Source: an uncultured Acidobacteriaceae bacterium (GTDB taxonomy: Bacteria; Acidobacteriota; Terriglobia; Terriglobales; Acidobacteriaceae). Taken from it: a DNA stretch of 64,000 nt. Position 1 is the stretch's first letter. Each line of letters starts with the position of its first letter. Positions 44,466 through 53,536 of this stretch are shown here, in pieces. The stretch spans positions 1 to 64,000 of the forward strand of contig CALFMO010000005.1 of NCBI GenBank assembly GCA_937879855.1, written 5' to 3'. A program made the position numbers and the translations under genes. The notes beneath the pieces are model-generated. The model saw only the letters and a program-made list of their open reading frames with translations, was not told the DNA's origin and did no database searches.

Positions 44466-44876
44466 ATGCGTAAGAGTTCGGTGTCCTCTAACCTGCGGAA
44501 ACAACTCGAGCGAGCGGCGACCAAGGTAATGAAGAATGCGCACGCGCCGTATTCCAAGTTCCACGTGGGCGCCGCCATTTTGTTGACGAATGGCAAAATC
44601 TTTTCTGGCTGCAATGTCGAAAATGCTTCCTATGGAATGACCAACTGTGCGGAACGAACTGCAATTTTTTCGGCGGTCGCGGAGTTCGGCCCGAAAATTG
44701 AGATTCAAGCTGTCGCCGTCACCAATGATCACGGCGTAGCTTGCTCGCCGTGCGGGGCGTGCCGGCAGGTGATCTATGAGTTCGGCCCTGACGCGACCAT
44801 CTTCTTTCAGGGCGCAACCGGCCCCAAGCAGGCGCACATCACCGAACTTCTTCCGGAAGGATTCCGCTTACAGTGA
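44466..44876 (+). CDS. cdd: cytidine deaminase
   Basis: A 136-residue tetrameric-type cytidine deaminase that converts cytidine and deoxycytidine to uridine and deoxyuridine. The zinc site is complete: CNVENASYGMTNCAERTAIF with the catalytic CAE near 56-58, and PCGACRQVIYEF near 90. Normal length. It overlaps the phosphorylase gene by 4 bases. Confidence 0.95.
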   Translation: MRKSSVSSNLRKQLERAATKVMKNAHAPYSKFHVGAAILLTNGKIFSGCNVENASYGMTNCAERTAIFSAVAEFGPKIEIQAVAVTNDHGVACSPCGACRQVIYEFGPDATIFFQGATGPKQAHITELLPEGFRLQ

Positions 44877-46225
44877 GCCTTTTGAGTGGGGCGCAAGTGT
44901 TCCGCGCGATTGATGTCATCCGCAAGAAGCGAGATGGCATTGAGTTATCGCGCGGTGAGATCGAGGGACTCGTTAATGCCTACACCAACGGAGATATCCC
45001 CGATTATCAAGTGTCGGCATGGCTGATGGCAGTGGTCTTGAAAGGGATGACGCGGCCGGAGACCGCAGCCCTCACCGATGCGATGCTGCATTCGGGCGAT
45101 GTGCTGGACCTCTCTTCGTTGGCGGCGAAGAAGGTCGATAAGCATTCCACAGGCGGTGTCGGCGACAAGACTTCCCTGGTGCTGGCTCCGTTGGCTGCGG
45201 CAGCCGGCATCGCAGTTCCCATGATTAGCGGGCGCGGCCTGGGACACACCGGCGGAACGCTCGACAAGTTGGAAGCCATCCCCGGCTTCAACGTGAATCT
45301 TCCTGTCCGTGAATTTCGACGCGTGCTCGAAGTTTGTGGTTGCGCCATGATCGGGCAGACTGCAGAAATCGCACCCGCCGATCGCAAGATGTACGCACTG
45401 CGCGATGTCACCGGTACGGTGGAAAGTGCATACCTGATTTGCGCGTCCATCATGAGCAAGAAACTCGCCGAAGGTATCGACGCGTTAGTACTGGATGTGA
45501 AGACCGGGTCAGGCGCGTTCATGAAGAACGAGAAAGACGCGGCTTTCCTCGCTGAACTCATGGTTGAAACCGGAGAGCGGATGAGCAAGAAAGTAGTCGC
45601 GCTCATCACCGACATGGATCAGCCCTTGGGAAATATGATCGGCAATGCTTTGGAGGTGATCGAGGCAGTAGAAGTGTTGCGCGGCGTCGGCCCAGGAGAT
45701 TTGCGCGAACTGTGCCTCGAACTTGCAGGATGGATGCTGCATCTCGGTGGAGTCTCCGACACCGTCGCGAAAGGAAAGCAGCAGAGTGCCGCACTGATTT
45801 CTTCGGGCAAAGCGATTGAGAAATTCCGGCAGATGGTGGAACTGCAAGGTGGTGATGCGCGGATCATCGACGACGCTAAAAAATTGCCTCAGGCTCGGCA
45901 CACGATGCTAGTTTCAAGCGCCAAGTCAGGATATCTCGCGTCGATGCAGTGCGAGCAGATTGGCACCGCCTGCGTGATACTTGGCGGTGGGCGCGAGCGC
46001 AAGGAAGATTCGGTCGATCCTGCCGTCGGCATTGTCCTGCATAAGAAAGTTGGGGATCGAGTTGACCGCGGCGAAGCTCTCGCTACGATTCACTACAATA
46101 ACGAGGGTCAAGCCGAACGGGCGCGACAGCTCGTCGAGGCAAGCTGTGTTGTAACCGATGCGGCGCTGTCGAAAACAAGGCCACTGATCCACAAAATCAT
46201 CGGAAGGTCCGAGGAGAAACGCTGA
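44873..46225 (+). CDS. pdp: pyrimidine-nucleoside phosphorylase
   Basis: A 450-residue enzyme that splits uridine, deoxyuridine or thymidine with phosphate to base and (deoxy)ribose 1-phosphate. The family signature is intact: KHSTGGVGDKTSLVLAPL near 85, SGRGLGHTGGTLDKLE near 115, and SIMSKKLAEGIDALVLDVKTG near 185. The C-terminal PYNP domain (about 350-440) is present. It starts with GTG in a GTGA overlap with cdd. The length favours Pdp (about 430-440 aa) as well as DeoA, so the symbol is a best guess. Confidence 0.92.
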   Translation: MSLLSGAQVFRAIDVIRKKRDGIELSRGEIEGLVNAYTNGDIPDYQVSAWLMAVVLKGMTRPETAALTDAMLHSGDVLDLSSLAAKKVDKHSTGGVGDKTSLVLAPLAAAAGIAVPMISGRGLGHTGGTLDKLEAIPGFNVNLPVREFRRVLEVCGCAMIGQTAEIAPADRKMYALRDVTGTVESAYLICASIMSKKLAEGIDALVLDVKTGSGAFMKNEKDAAFLAELMVETGERMSKKVVALITDMDQPLGNMIGNALEVIEAVEVLRGVGPGDLRELCLELAGWMLHLGGVSDTVAKGKQQSAALISSGKAIEKFRQMVELQGGDARIIDDAKKLPQARHTMLVSSAKSGYLASMQCEQIGTACVILGGGRERKEDSVDPAVGIVLHKKVGDRVDRGEALATIHYNNEGQAERARQLVEASCVVTDAALSKTRPLIHKIIGRSEEKR

Positions 46226-47455
46226 ATGGGACGATTCACGGGAATTCTTGGGCTGCTGACGATGCTCGCTCTCGCCTACATTTTTTCCACGAATCGCCGC
46301 GCCATCCGCATCAAGACGGTCGCCTGGGGACTCGGCCTGCAGATTGCCTTTGCCATTTTCGTGTTGCGCGTGGAATATGGCCGCCGCATCTTCCAGGTCG
46401 CCGGAGACGCTGCCAATCGCGTCCTCAGCTATGCCTTCGTCGGTTCGGAATTCGTCTTCGGCCCACTGGGCAAGCAGGGCTCGAGCATCGGTTTTATTTT
46501 CGCCTTTCAGGTACTGCCTACCGTCATCTTCATCTGCGCGCTCTTTGCAATTCTCTACCACTACGGCATTATGCAATTCATCATCCGGATTGCGGCCTGG
46601 GCGATGACGCGCATCATGGGCGCCAGCGGTGCTGAGTCCCTGAACGTTGCGGCCAGCATCTTCATGGGCCAGACGGAAGCGCCAGTGACCATTCGCCCAT
46701 TTCTTCCCGAACTCACTCGCTCCGAACTCATGACCGTGATGACCAGCGGCATGGCGCATGTCTCCGGCTCGATCATGGCAGCCTACTTCGCATTTGGCGC
46801 TGAGCCGCGGCACATCCTGAGCGCCGTCATCATGACCGCGCCCGGCACCATTCTTGTTTCAAAGATGCTCGTGCCCGAAACCGAGGTACCCAAAACCGCC
46901 GGGCGCGTCGTGATGAGTGAAGATGAATCCGAAAAAGAAAGTCACGAAAACCTGCTCGGCGCTATTGCTCGCGGCACCGGAGACGGCTTGCACATGGCCC
47001 TGAACATCGGGGCCATGCTGATCGCATTTCTGGCGCTGGTGGCTCTGCTCGATGGCATTTTCGGCGGCATACACCGCCACATCGCGTGGTTCCCTGTGAG
47101 CTTGGAGAGCGTTCTCGGGGTGCTGTTCTCACCGGTAGCCTGGGTAATCGGAATTCCCTGGCGTGATTGTCCTGCGATCGGCAACCTGCTGGGCACGCGT
47201 ATGGTGCTCAATGAACTGGTCGCCTTTTCGATGCTCGGGCCGCAGAAGGCCGCGCTCGATCCGCGCTCCTTCACGATTGCGACCTTTGCCCTATGCGGTT
47301 TTGCGAATCTCAGTTCGATCGGAATTCAAATTGGCGGGATCGGCGCGCTCGCGCCCAACAAAAGAGGCGAACTGGCTCGGCTTGGCGTGCGTGCAATGCT
47401 GGCCGGAACCATGGCCAACTTGATGTCGGCCTCAATCGCCGGCATGCTGCTTTAA
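46226..47455 (+). CDS. nupC: NupC-type concentrative nucleoside transporter
   Basis: A 409-residue CNT-family symporter with about ten membrane helices. The core motif GASGAESLNVAASIFMGQTEAP lies near 130, cut here to its ends for recognition: GASGAES and MGQTEAP. TSGMAHVSGSIMAAYFAFG follows near 175. GFANLSSIGIQIGG is near 355. It would carry nucleosides from the periplasm into the cytoplasm with sodium or protons. It starts directly after the phosphorylase stop codon and closes the cdd operon. Confidence 0.93.
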   Translation: MGRFTGILGLLTMLALAYIFSTNRRAIRIKTVAWGLGLQIAFAIFVLRVEYGRRIFQVAGDAANRVLSYAFVGSEFVFGPLGKQGSSIGFIFAFQVLPTVIFICALFAILYHYGIMQFIIRIAAWAMTRIMGASGAESLNVAASIFMGQTEAPVTIRPFLPELTRSELMTVMTSGMAHVSGSIMAAYFAFGAEPRHILSAVIMTAPGTILVSKMLVPETEVPKTAGRVVMSEDESEKESHENLLGAIARGTGDGLHMALNIGAMLIAFLALVALLDGIFGGIHRHIAWFPVSLESVLGVLFSPVAWVIGIPWRDCPAIGNLLGTRMVLNELVAFSMLGPQKAALDPRSFTIATFALCGFANLSSIGIQIGGIGALAPNKRGELARLGVRAMLAGTMANLMSASIAGMLL

Positions 47456-47471
47456 ACTGCGGTTGTCGAAC

Positions 47472-48449
47472 TTAGCCGTTGGCGCGCGCGACCAGCAGAA
47501 TGGCCAGCCCATAGAACACAAACATGAGGGCAAGATAAAGTTTGGCGCGAGTTCCTGAGCCCGCAAATTCTTTCCAGGCCAACACGCCCCACAGCGCCGC
47601 GACCATAGGCGCAGACTGGCCAATTGCGTAGGAAATCGCGAAGCTGGTCGATTTTCCCGCAACAAGGTTAAACACCGTACCGATTCCCCAGATCACTCCT
47701 CCGGCAAGCCCAAGCAGATGGCCGCGCGGCGGTCCGCTGAAGAAGCCCTCAAAACTTACCGGCTCTCCCACCAGCGGCTTCTTCATGAAATAAATGTTCC
47801 AGACGAAACACGACAGCAGTGCCCCTAGTGTGAGAAACACCGCAGAACTGTAAGGTGTCAGAGCGTTTCCGCGTGTAGCCCCGTATGCCGCAAATGGATT
47901 CCAGAGTCCCATCAGGACTCCAGAAACGATGCACGTCACAATACTTTTCTTTGAGACCGATCGGCCGGCACTCACCAGGCTGCCATAGGCCTTGCCGTCC
48001 AGTACGACCGCGATGAACGCGCAGATGACGCCCATCGCCAGGAATAACGCGTTGCCCTTGGGTTGAAGCGCATAGCTCAACACAACTCCCACCACGAGTG
48101 CGATTCCAATCGAAACAGGAAACGCGACCGCCAGTCCCGCCATGTCGATAGCAGCAACGAGAAGAAGATTTGCCAGATTAAAAATTGCTCCGCCCACAAG
48201 TGTGGAAACAATATTTGAAGCGTCTGCAGCCTGAACGTTATTCACGAAACTGTTGGAGTCGTGACCGGTGCTGCCCATGGTAAAGGCGAGGAACAGAGAA
48301 ATCAGAAAAATCCCAATCGCGTAGTCCCAATAAAAAAGTTCAAAACGATAATTCTTAACTCCCTTGTAAGTGTTGGCCCACGATCCCCAGCAGATGGCGC
48401 TGGTGATCGTCATCAACAGAGCAATCGTCAGACTCGGCGGCGTAAACAT
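47472..48449 (-). CDS. GRP/RhaT-type sugar transporter (ten-helix)
   Basis: A 325-residue permease with ten hydrophobic helices and the N-terminal signature ICWGSWANTYKGVK, typical of the glucose/ribose permease family (GlcU, RbsU). Another motif is GGVIWGIGTVFNLVAGKST near 245. The ATG at 48449 has an AGGGAGAGC ribosome site; a longer frame is not conserved. Its neighbours are nucleoside genes and a ribokinase lies further on, so ribose or another pentose is the likely cargo, but glucose or rhamnose cannot be excluded. It is divergent from the nucleoside hydrolase. Confidence 0.85.
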   Translation of the reverse strand: MFTPPSLTIALLMTITSAICWGSWANTYKGVKNYRFELFYWDYAIGIFLISLFLAFTMGSTGHDSNSFVNNVQAADASNIVSTLVGGAIFNLANLLLVAAIDMAGLAVAFPVSIGIALVVGVVLSYALQPKGNALFLAMGVICAFIAVVLDGKAYGSLVSAGRSVSKKSIVTCIVSGVLMGLWNPFAAYGATRGNALTPYSSAVFLTLGALLSCFVWNIYFMKKPLVGEPVSFEGFFSGPPRGHLLGLAGGVIWGIGTVFNLVAGKSTSFAISYAIGQSAPMVAALWGVLAWKEFAGSGTRAKLYLALMFVFYGLAILLVARANG

Positions 48450-48533
48450 CGTGCTCTCCCTCGGAAAATGTGTAACTCTACTCTTCTTCACCGCGAGTCA
48501 CAAGTCACGCTCGTCGGTTTGCGACGCTCTGCT

Positions 48534-49508
48534 ATGCTAACGGCCGTGCCTCGCACGTTTCTCATCGACACCGATACAGCCTCCGATGACGCGGTTGCGC
48601 TCCTCATGGCTTTGCGAGCGCCTGACGTGCGCATAGCCGCGATTACGGTCGTTGCCGGAAACGTGGATGTCCAGCAGGCAACGCGCAACGCTCTTTACAC
48701 GGTTGAACTTTGTGGTGCGAGCGTACCCGTCTACCAGGGCGCAGAAAAGCCCTTGCTTCGTGCTTATCAGGATGCGACCTGGTTTCATGGACGTGACGGC
48801 CTGGGAGATCACAACTATCCCGCCCCGCGGCAATCTCCGGAACCGCTGCATGCAGTCGAGGCCATCATCGAGACGATCGAGGCCAATCCTGGTCTAATCT
48901 TGGTTACGCTTGGTCCGCTGACTAACATCGCTCGGGCGCTTTCGAAGAATCCTCGGATTGCTGCAAAAGTGAGCCGTTGCGTGGTAATGGGAGGAGCACC
49001 GTGTTGCGAAGGCAACGTCACGCCCCCGGCCGAGTACAACATCTGGGTTGATCCGGAGGCGGCGCGCATCGTGATGCGGAGCGGGCTTCCGGTGGAACTG
49101 GTTGGATGGCAGCTTTCTCGCGGAGGCGCCGTACTCCGTGAACCGGACATCGCTCACGTCGAGAAGTTGAATACTAAACTTGCTCACTTTGCCATCGAGT
49201 GCAACAGCCACGCGCGCCAGGCGTACAAGATTCAAACCGGTGAGGATGGAATCTGCCTTCCCGATCCAGTGGCGATGTGCTTAGCACTGGATCCGACGGT
49301 TGGAACTGAGTGGAGTGAGCATTACGTAGATGTGGAAACACAGAGTGAACTGACACGCGGAATGACCGTGGTCGATCGCCTGAATGTCGCAGAAGATGAA
49401 CGAAACCGGGCGGCATGGGCTTCAGTCATCAAGGGGCGCAAGGCCAACGTGTGCTGGAGCATCGGTAATCAGCGCTGGAAAGAAGCGCTTTACGCGGCTC
49501 TGCGCTAG
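48534..49508 (+). CDS. nucleoside hydrolase
   Basis: A 324-residue inosine-uridine preferring nucleoside hydrolase-type enzyme that cleaves ribonucleosides into base and free ribose. The calcium-binding signature DTDTASDDAVALLMAL is at residues 12-27. Other motifs: NVDVQQATRNALYTVEL near 43, VTLGPLTNIARAL near 122, and a C-terminal block with CLPDPVAMCLAL near 240. The ATG at 48534 fits the family N-terminus; a GTG four codons later is possible. The free ribose would be used by ribokinase at 54.6 kb. It is divergent from the sugar transporter with only 84 bases between. Confidence 0.9.
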   Translation: MLTAVPRTFLIDTDTASDDAVALLMALRAPDVRIAAITVVAGNVDVQQATRNALYTVELCGASVPVYQGAEKPLLRAYQDATWFHGRDGLGDHNYPAPRQSPEPLHAVEAIIETIEANPGLILVTLGPLTNIARALSKNPRIAAKVSRCVVMGGAPCCEGNVTPPAEYNIWVDPEAARIVMRSGLPVELVGWQLSRGGAVLREPDIAHVEKLNTKLAHFAIECNSHARQAYKIQTGEDGICLPDPVAMCLALDPTVGTEWSEHYVDVETQSELTRGMTVVDRLNVAEDERNRAAWASVIKGRKANVCWSIGNQRWKEALYAALR

Positions 49509-49514
49509 ATATAT

Positions 49515-50912
49515 CTACCCCTCCACTTGTGCGTAAGTTGCGCGTCGCAGGAATTCTCCCTGTCCTGCGCGTCCCATGAACTTTTCTCCCTCCACAATAA
49601 CTCGGCCGCGCGAAAGAACTACATCCGGCATCCCCGTGACCTGGATGCCTTCGAACATCGAGTAATCGACGCGCATATGATGAGTTTTGGCGCTGATGAT
49701 GTGCTTGCGCTTGGGATCGAAAATCACCAGGTCCGCGTCGCTGCCCACAGCGATCGTCCCTTTGCGCGGATACAGGCCAAAAAGCTTGGCTGGAGCCGTC
49801 GAGACGAGTTCCACAAAACGGTTGGCACTGAATCGACCGCTGGCCACGCCGCCGGAGTAGATCAAACTCATGCGGTGCTCTATCCCCGGACCCCCGTTTG
49901 GGATCTTCGTGAAATCGTTGCGGCCCAATTCTTTTTGTTCCTTAAAACAAAACGGGCAATGGTCGGTGGAGACAACCTGCAAGTGATCTTGCTTTAGGCC
50001 ATTCCACAGTTTTTCCTGATGCCACTTCTCCCGCAGCGGCGGAGTGAAAACGTACTTCGCTCCCTCAAAACCGGGCGCATCAAAGTTCTCGAGCGACAGG
50101 TACAAGTACTGCGGACAAGTTTCGGCATAGACCGGCAGTCCGCGATTCCGCGCCTCGCGCACTTTCTCGAGCGCATCGTTGCAACTTAAGTGGACGATGT
50201 AAATGGGCGCGCCCGCCATCTCGGCGAGCGCAATCGCGCGTCCGACAGCCTCAGCCTCAGCGGTTGTGGGGCGAGTCAGGGCATGATACTTCGGCGCGCG
50301 TTTTCCCTCTGCCAAGGCCTGCTGCACAATGACGTCAATCGCGCTCCCGTTTTCCGCATGCATGCAAACCATGCCCCCGTTCTTCGCCGTAGTCTGGAGA
50401 GCTTTGAAGATGCTCCCATCGTCGAGCATGAACACGCCCGGATAGGCCATGAAAAGCTTGAAACTGGTCACGCCCTCGCGGACCAGATCGTTCATCTCCG
50501 AAAGTTGGCCGCTAGAAACGTCGGTCACGATGCAGTGGAAGGCGTAATCGCACGTGGCTTTACTCGACGCCTTGCTCATCCAGGTGTCGAAGGCCTGGCG
50601 CAAAGGTTGGCCCTTGTATTGAATCGCAAAGTCGATCAGCGTGGTTGTTCCGCCAAAAGCGGCGGCCCGCGTGCCGGTTTCGAAGTCGTCAGCGCTGGTC
50701 GTGCCACCAAACGGCATGTCGAGATGAGTGTGCACGTCAATGCCGCCCGGGAGGACGAGTTTGTCCGACGCGTCGAGAATCTTGGCGGTGTTTTGTCCTG
50801 GAAGATCGGTTCCGATGGCGCTGATCTTGCCGTTGGCAATGGCAACATCTGCAGTGTATGTGTCCGTGGCCGTTACCACGGAACCGTTTCTGATGATTGT
50901 GTCGAAACCCAT
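49515..50912 (-). CDS. hydA: dihydropyrimidinase
   Basis: A 465-residue amidohydrolase that opens dihydrouracil or dihydrothymine to N-carbamoyl-beta-alanine or its methyl form. Metal ligands are visible: DVHTHLDMPFGGT near 59 with two His, and TSFKLFMAYPG near 150 with the carboxylated Lys. The stereo loop and DHCPF near 315 with the last acidic ligand are also present. A clear GGAGGA precedes the ATG at 50912; a start four codons upstream is less likely. It is divergent from the luciferase-like gene. The second step of the reductive pyrimidine pathway. Confidence 0.93.
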   Translation of the reverse strand: MGFDTIIRNGSVVTATDTYTADVAIANGKISAIGTDLPGQNTAKILDASDKLVLPGGIDVHTHLDMPFGGTTSADDFETGTRAAAFGGTTTLIDFAIQYKGQPLRQAFDTWMSKASSKATCDYAFHCIVTDVSSGQLSEMNDLVREGVTSFKLFMAYPGVFMLDDGSIFKALQTTAKNGGMVCMHAENGSAIDVIVQQALAEGKRAPKYHALTRPTTAEAEAVGRAIALAEMAGAPIYIVHLSCNDALEKVREARNRGLPVYAETCPQYLYLSLENFDAPGFEGAKYVFTPPLREKWHQEKLWNGLKQDHLQVVSTDHCPFCFKEQKELGRNDFTKIPNGGPGIEHRMSLIYSGGVASGRFSANRFVELVSTAPAKLFGLYPRKGTIAVGSDADLVIFDPKRKHIISAKTHHMRVDYSMFEGIQVTGMPDVVLSRGRVIVEGEKFMGRAGQGEFLRRATYAQVEG

Positions 50913-51044
50913 CGAGTCCTCCATCGCGAAGCGCTGCGTTCCTGGCCGAAGAGCGAAAAAGAATTTTATGCTAGACTGCCGAACTTTACTTGTTCACCCG
51001 ATTTATTCACAATCAGTTCCTAATTCATCTACGAGGATTCGCTT

Positions 51045-52064
51045 ATGCAGTTCGGCATCACGATAAAACCCGATATCTCGATCGACCGCATCATAGGCCT
51101 GACGCGGCAGGCCGAAGGCGCCGGATTTGCATTTGGCTGGATTTTTGATTCGCACGTTTTGTGGATGGAACCATATCCCTTGCTCACCCTGATGGCGACA
51201 AACACCAAGCGCATGCACTTGGGCACGTGTGTGACGAATCCCGCCACCCGCGATCTCACCGTGACCGCCAGTCTGTTCGCAACCCTGAATCTGATTTCAG
51301 GCGGACGGATGGAACTCGGCATCGGCCGGGGCGACAGCTCAAGACGCGTGATGGGTAAGAAGCCTGTGAGTTGGTCGCAGTTGGAAGCCGCAGTCGCGGA
51401 GTTTCGCGATCTTACTTCCGGTAGGGAAGTGCAGCACGATGGTCAACCTACGCGCATCGGTTGGGCAAAAGAGTCACCGCGGGTATGGATCGCTGGGTAT
51501 GGTCCCAAGGTCCTGCACATGGCGGGGCGCGTGGCAGATGGAATTATTCTGCAGTTTGCCGACCCCGCGTTGATCGAGTGGTGTATGGGTTTCGTGAAAG
51601 ACGGCGCTCGTGCTGCCGGACGGGATGCAAGCAAGATTGAAGTGATGTCCGCCGCGCCAGTTTGGGTTTCCGATGATCTAACTTTCGCTCGCGAGCGAGT
51701 GCGCTGGTTCCCCGCCTTGGTTTCGAACCACGTGATGGACTTGATACGGCAATACAAGCCCGAAGATCTTCCGCCTGCACTGACCTCGTTTGTGCAGGAT
51801 CGCGGCCACTATGATTATCAACACCATTGCGAAGTTGAGAGTGACAACGCAGATTTTGTTTCGGACGAAGTTGTCGACCGTTTTTGCCTGATTGGCCCCG
51901 CCAAGGCTCATCGTAAGAAATTGCGCGAACTTGCCGATGTGGGTGTGACCCAATTCAACATCTACCTGATGTGCGGGGACGAAGAGCAGACGCTCGACAT
52001 TTACCAGCGCGACGTACTGCCTGATTTCCTGAAAGCAAGAAAGAAGGTGAAGCCGCGACCTTAA
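51045..52064 (+). CDS. luciferase-like (LLM) oxidoreductase in the pyrimidine cluster
   Basis: A 339-residue luciferase-like TIM-barrel protein. It starts QFGITIKPDISIDRIIGLTR and has GGRMELGIGRGDSSRRVMG near 86, then the WIAGYGPKVLHMAGRVADG motif near 148. It resembles the group named F420-dependent oxidoreductase, CPS_4043 family (TIGR03842), by memory. The cofactor could be F420 or FMN. It lies between dihydropyrimidinase and the NCS1 transporter; the step that would be missing in the cluster is uracil to dihydrouracil, so a uracil-reducing role is a hypothesis. A RutA-like oxygenase role is the other choice. It overlaps the end of the NCS1 gene by 4 bases, tail to tail. Confidence 0.85.
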   Translation: MQFGITIKPDISIDRIIGLTRQAEGAGFAFGWIFDSHVLWMEPYPLLTLMATNTKRMHLGTCVTNPATRDLTVTASLFATLNLISGGRMELGIGRGDSSRRVMGKKPVSWSQLEAAVAEFRDLTSGREVQHDGQPTRIGWAKESPRVWIAGYGPKVLHMAGRVADGIILQFADPALIEWCMGFVKDGARAAGRDASKIEVMSAAPVWVSDDLTFARERVRWFPALVSNHVMDLIRQYKPEDLPPALTSFVQDRGHYDYQHHCEVESDNADFVSDEVVDRFCLIGPAKAHRKKLRELADVGVTQFNIYLMCGDEEQTLDIYQRDVLPDFLKARKKVKPRP

Positions 52065-53494
52065 GCAGGCGCGCTTTCAGCAAGTGCCGGGTGACGCTGA
52101 AACTTCATCAGCGCGTAATAGGCGGCGAACGAGACCGCGAAGCCCACAAACCATGAATAGTCATAGAGTGCGCGCATCGAGGGGACAGCAAGTCCGGCCA
52201 GCGCGGTGCCTGCTCCCAGGGCCAGTGCGATTAAAGCACACCAATTGAATCCTCGCGAATATTCGTAGAGCCCGCCCCGAAGGTACAACTCGTCAACCTG
52301 CAATACTCTCCGCCGGATGACGAAGTAATCGCAGATCATGATTCCCGCTACAGGCCCGAGAAAGGCCGCGTATCCGCCGAGCCAGCCAAGAATAAAAGTT
52401 CGATAGTTGGAGAGCAGTTTCCACGGCATGAGGGCGATTCCCATGAAACAGGTGATGACACCTCCAGTGCGGAAGTTGATGCGTCGCGGCCATAAGTTGG
52501 AAAAATCATTTGCCGGCGATACCACATTCGCGCCAATGTTGACGTTGAGCGTGGCCAGCAGAATTGCGATCAGCGAAATCACCACTGCCACGGGCGAATG
52601 AAATCGACTAAGCAGTTGCACCGGATCCCAGATCGCAGTTCCGTAAATCACCACCGTGGCGGACGTAACAACGATTCCGACGAACGCGTACAGCGTCATC
52701 GTCGTCGGCAAAGCCAGGGCTTGGCCAATCATCTGCTCCCGCTGATTCCGTGCGAAGCGCGTGAAGTCAGGGATATTCAATGAAACTGTCGCCCAGAAAC
52801 CGACGGTTCCATTCAACGCGGGAATCAAGAACTTCAAGAATTCGGGAAGCGTATTGAATCGCGATGGCACCGAGAACATCGGGCCGAAGCCACCTGCTGC
52901 ATCATAGGCCCATCCCAACAGGAGCAAGCCTACGCCCAGCAGAATCGGCGCGCTGATGCCCTGCAGCACGCGGATGTATTCGATTCCTTTGAGCACGACA
53001 GCGAGGTTGATCAGCCAGAAGACAACGAAGCAGATGGCCGGTCCATAGAGAAAGTTCTTCCACCCGGGAGCGAGCGTTGCCAGCAAAGTGCTGATCGCTT
53101 CGCCGCCGATCCATGTTTGAATGCCGAACCATCCACAAGCGACCAGGGCGCGCAACACCGCAGCGATGTTCGCGCCGAGCAGTCCGAACGATGCGCGCGC
53201 AAGAACAGGAAACGGAATACCGTATTTCGCGCCGGGATGTGAATTCAATAGCATTGGCGCGAGCACGATCACGTTGCCAATGAAAATAGTTGCGACCGCC
53301 TGCTTCCAGTTCATTCCTCCTTGAATCAGGCTTGCGGCCAACATGTAGGTGAGGATGTTCACCGACATCGAAATCCACAGAGCCGCGAAATTGTATGTGC
53401 CCCAGTGACGGCGCTCAGCGCTGGCTGGCGCGAGATCCTCGTTATAGAGAGGACTGGATTCAATTCGACTTCGCAGTTGAGGAGTGCTTGTCAT
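52061..53494 (-). CDS. NCS1 nucleobase:cation symporter
   Basis: A 477-residue transporter with twelve hydrophobic helices. It belongs to the NCS1 family that imports uracil, cytosine, allantoin or hydantoins with sodium or protons. Typical segments: FAALWISMSVNILTYMLA near 34, PVLARASFGLLGANI near 95, GWFGIQTWIGGEAI near 120, and SLNIPDFTRFARNQREQ near 238. In this cluster uracil or a hydantoin-like cargo is likely. The stop lies 4 bases inside the end of the luciferase-like gene on the other strand. Confidence 0.93.
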   Translation of the reverse strand: MTSTPQLRSRIESSPLYNEDLAPASAERRHWGTYNFAALWISMSVNILTYMLAASLIQGGMNWKQAVATIFIGNVIVLAPMLLNSHPGAKYGIPFPVLARASFGLLGANIAAVLRALVACGWFGIQTWIGGEAISTLLATLAPGWKNFLYGPAICFVVFWLINLAVVLKGIEYIRVLQGISAPILLGVGLLLLGWAYDAAGGFGPMFSVPSRFNTLPEFLKFLIPALNGTVGFWATVSLNIPDFTRFARNQREQMIGQALALPTTMTLYAFVGIVVTSATVVIYGTAIWDPVQLLSRFHSPVAVVISLIAILLATLNVNIGANVVSPANDFSNLWPRRINFRTGGVITCFMGIALMPWKLLSNYRTFILGWLGGYAAFLGPVAGIMICDYFVIRRRVLQVDELYLRGGLYEYSRGFNWCALIALALGAGTALAGLAVPSMRALYDYSWFVGFAVSFAAYYALMKFQRHPALAESAPA

Positions 53495-53536
53495 CGGTAT
53501 GTTTCAGAAATTGACTTGCCGCTTTACTTTGCGGTC

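Noticed and set aside
45926..46813. A 295-codon minus-strand open frame
   Set aside because: Antisense to the phosphorylase/nupC border; composition is that of a shadow frame.
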